From assembly GCA_963782595.1 (NCBI GenBank), contig CAWAKJ010000002.1, positions 1,550,001 to 1,614,000 on the forward strand: a DNA stretch of 64,000 nt. The letters are read 5' to 3'. The notes under the pieces are model-generated. The model was not told the DNA's origin. It worked only from the letters and a program-made list of their open reading frames with translations, and searched no databases. The stretch's first letter is position 1. Each line of letters starts with the position of its first letter. Positions 63,262 to 64,000 of this stretch are shown one piece after another. The stretch comes from JAMQPK01 sp963782595 (GTDB lineage: Bacteria > Acidobacteriota > Vicinamibacteria > Vicinamibacterales > JAMQPK01). The translations under genes were made by a program, and so were the position numbers.

Positions 63262-63653
63262 TAGCCCGGTCTCGTCATTCGAAGCAAGAAGGCCATCATC
63301 GCGCTGACGGCGGCGAACTGGCCGACCCAGAACAGAAACGACCACTTCAGAAGGTCCGCACGCGTCTCCGCCAACCCGATGCCCATCTCTTTGCGGATTG
63401 CGGCAGATTCTTGCGCCATCTCTGCGCGAACAGCAGCGAAGCCATTGGCCATGTCCACACGCACGGCGGCGAACTCTTTCGCCATGTCGACGCGTAACAC
63501 ACCGATTTCTTCGCTGAGCCGCTTCTCGAATCGTTCGCCGGCTATTCCAAGCACGTCATCCTTCCACTGGCGGCCCGCATCGTTGACGACGATGTGAAGA
63601 CCTGACATCCCGTCTTCGCCGAGCTTCTCTCTGAGAGCACGAACCGCAGACAT
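63261..63653 (-). CDS. Small coiled-coil membrane protein (DUF1640-like)
   Basis: 130 residues from ATG 63653, with AAAGGTG upstream. Helical heptad-like stretch of repeated 11-residue blocks (VRVDMAKEFAAVRVDMANGF, then AAVRAEMAQESAAI), followed by one transmembrane helix near the C-terminus (FLFWVGQFAAVSAMMAFLL). This resembles the DUF1640/CCDC90-like group. Role unknown. The frame to 63806 lacks a credible start. Confidence 0.6.
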   Translation of the reverse strand: MSAVRALREKLGEDGMSGLHIVVNDAGRQWKDDVLGIAGERFEKRLSEEIGVLRVDMAKEFAAVRVDMANGFAAVRAEMAQESAAIRKEMGIGLAETRADLLKWSFLFWVGQFAAVSAMMAFLLRMTRPG

Positions 63654-63726
63654 CGACCAAACACCTTTCTTGACCCTGATGACGACGATGCCATCGTCTC
63701 GGAACGTCGTCAAGTAGAAGGTGTGC

Positions 63727-64000
63727 CTACGGCACGGTGATGCTTGTGCTGCCTGTCGCTGTCCGATTGTTCGATGTTCTGATCGTGACTCTGATGGTGC
63801 GGTCACCGGCCAGCGTGTATGTATGGCTGGTTGAGGCGCTCGAGGTCGTCACGCCAGTCCCGTCGCCGAAAGTCCACGTGTAGCTTGCAATCGGCGCTCC
63901 TGCAGGACTCACGTTCGCCGTGAAGGTAAATGTCTTTGGGTTCACGGTGCTGGGGGTTGCCGTGATGCTGACGAGCATCGGCTGAACCACGATCACCGTT
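63727..64000 (-). CDS. PKD-domain protein, C-terminal part (5' end outside window)
   Basis: About 90 residues are visible; the frame runs off the window end with no in-frame stop. SPAGAPIASYTWTFGDGTG and the later VTIRTSNNRTATGSTSITVP make a PKD domain, an immunoglobulin-like fold typical of cell-surface and secreted proteins. The GTG at 63996 is likely internal. What enzyme or adhesin it belongs to cannot be told. Confidence 0.75.
   Translation of the reverse strand, partial: TVIVVQPMLVSITATPSTVNPKTFTFTANVSPAGAPIASYTWTFGDGTGVTTSSASTSHTYTLAGDRTIRVTIRTSNNRTATGSTSITVP

Overview
The window is GC-rich, densely coded chromosomal DNA with no tRNA, CRISPR array, insertion sequence or prophage that I can recognise. 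Gene content suggests a Gram-negative, free-living bacterium: a secretin-based type IV pilus/type II secretion cluster, lipoproteins with lipoboxes, a PQQ dehydrogenase, a MauG-type di-heme peroxidase, a class A RNase P RNA and many short dispersed repeats. An acidobacterium (Vicinamibacteria-like) is my best guess, but that is inference from gene style and not from a marker comparison.

Layout. 1-3843: end of a surface-polysaccharide cluster (two GT4 glycosyltransferases, the second frameshifted, and a GT-C membrane glycosyltransferase). 3903-6098: ttcA, dtd and an outer-membrane beta-barrel candidate, closed by a hairpin terminator. 6123-9244 (minus): glpD and an amidohydrolase lipoprotein. 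9272-16116: a methyltransferase, a DapF-like protein with both catalytic cysteines changed to serine, radC, larC, metG and a Uma2 nuclease. 16304-22177: small conserved hypotheticals plus a periplasmic redox group (CxxCH protein, PQQ dehydrogenase, di-heme peroxidase). 22299-30707: tatD, polyprenyl synthase, ligA, an HtrA protease coupled to an NtrC-type regulator, rnpB and a sugar epimerase. 31019-34556: comEA, a FimT-like pseudopilin, a PilZ-like protein, a sigma-54-type ATPase that lacks GAFTGA, and two unknown proteins. 34806-41215: gcvT-gcvH-gcvP (glycine cleavage) with nnr and tsaE. 41247-50493 (minus): secA-guaB, an M23 peptidase, comM and an MltD-like transglycosylase. 50670-52682 (minus): a two-gene bacterial microcompartment unit, a PduA-like shell protein and an acylating aldehyde dehydrogenase with a long C-terminal extension. 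52781-54324: a lipoprotein and a lytic transglycosylase. 54441-63215: a nine-gene, tightly overlapping pilus/secretion operon (pilC-, pilB-, pilM-, pilN-, pilO-, pilP- and pilQ-like genes and two GspG-type pseudopilins). The end holds a small coiled-coil membrane protein and a partial PKD-domain protein.

The most unusual feature is the repeat landscape. There are seven arrays of 7-nt units, several of which supply stop codons, start regions or a protein linker for the genes beside them. There are also dispersed palindromes and a GCCTTCGC-type element. Some of these lie inside genes: an element related to the GCCTTCGC family enlarges RNase P RNA, a GGGGTCtGACCCC palindrome is translated inside the microcompartment aldehyde dehydrogenase, a GCCTTCGC copy forms part of a pseudopilin leader, and a perfect 26-bp inverted repeat both ends tsaE and terminates guaB. 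The minimal microcompartment unit and the double-serine DapF homologue are the best candidates for new biology.
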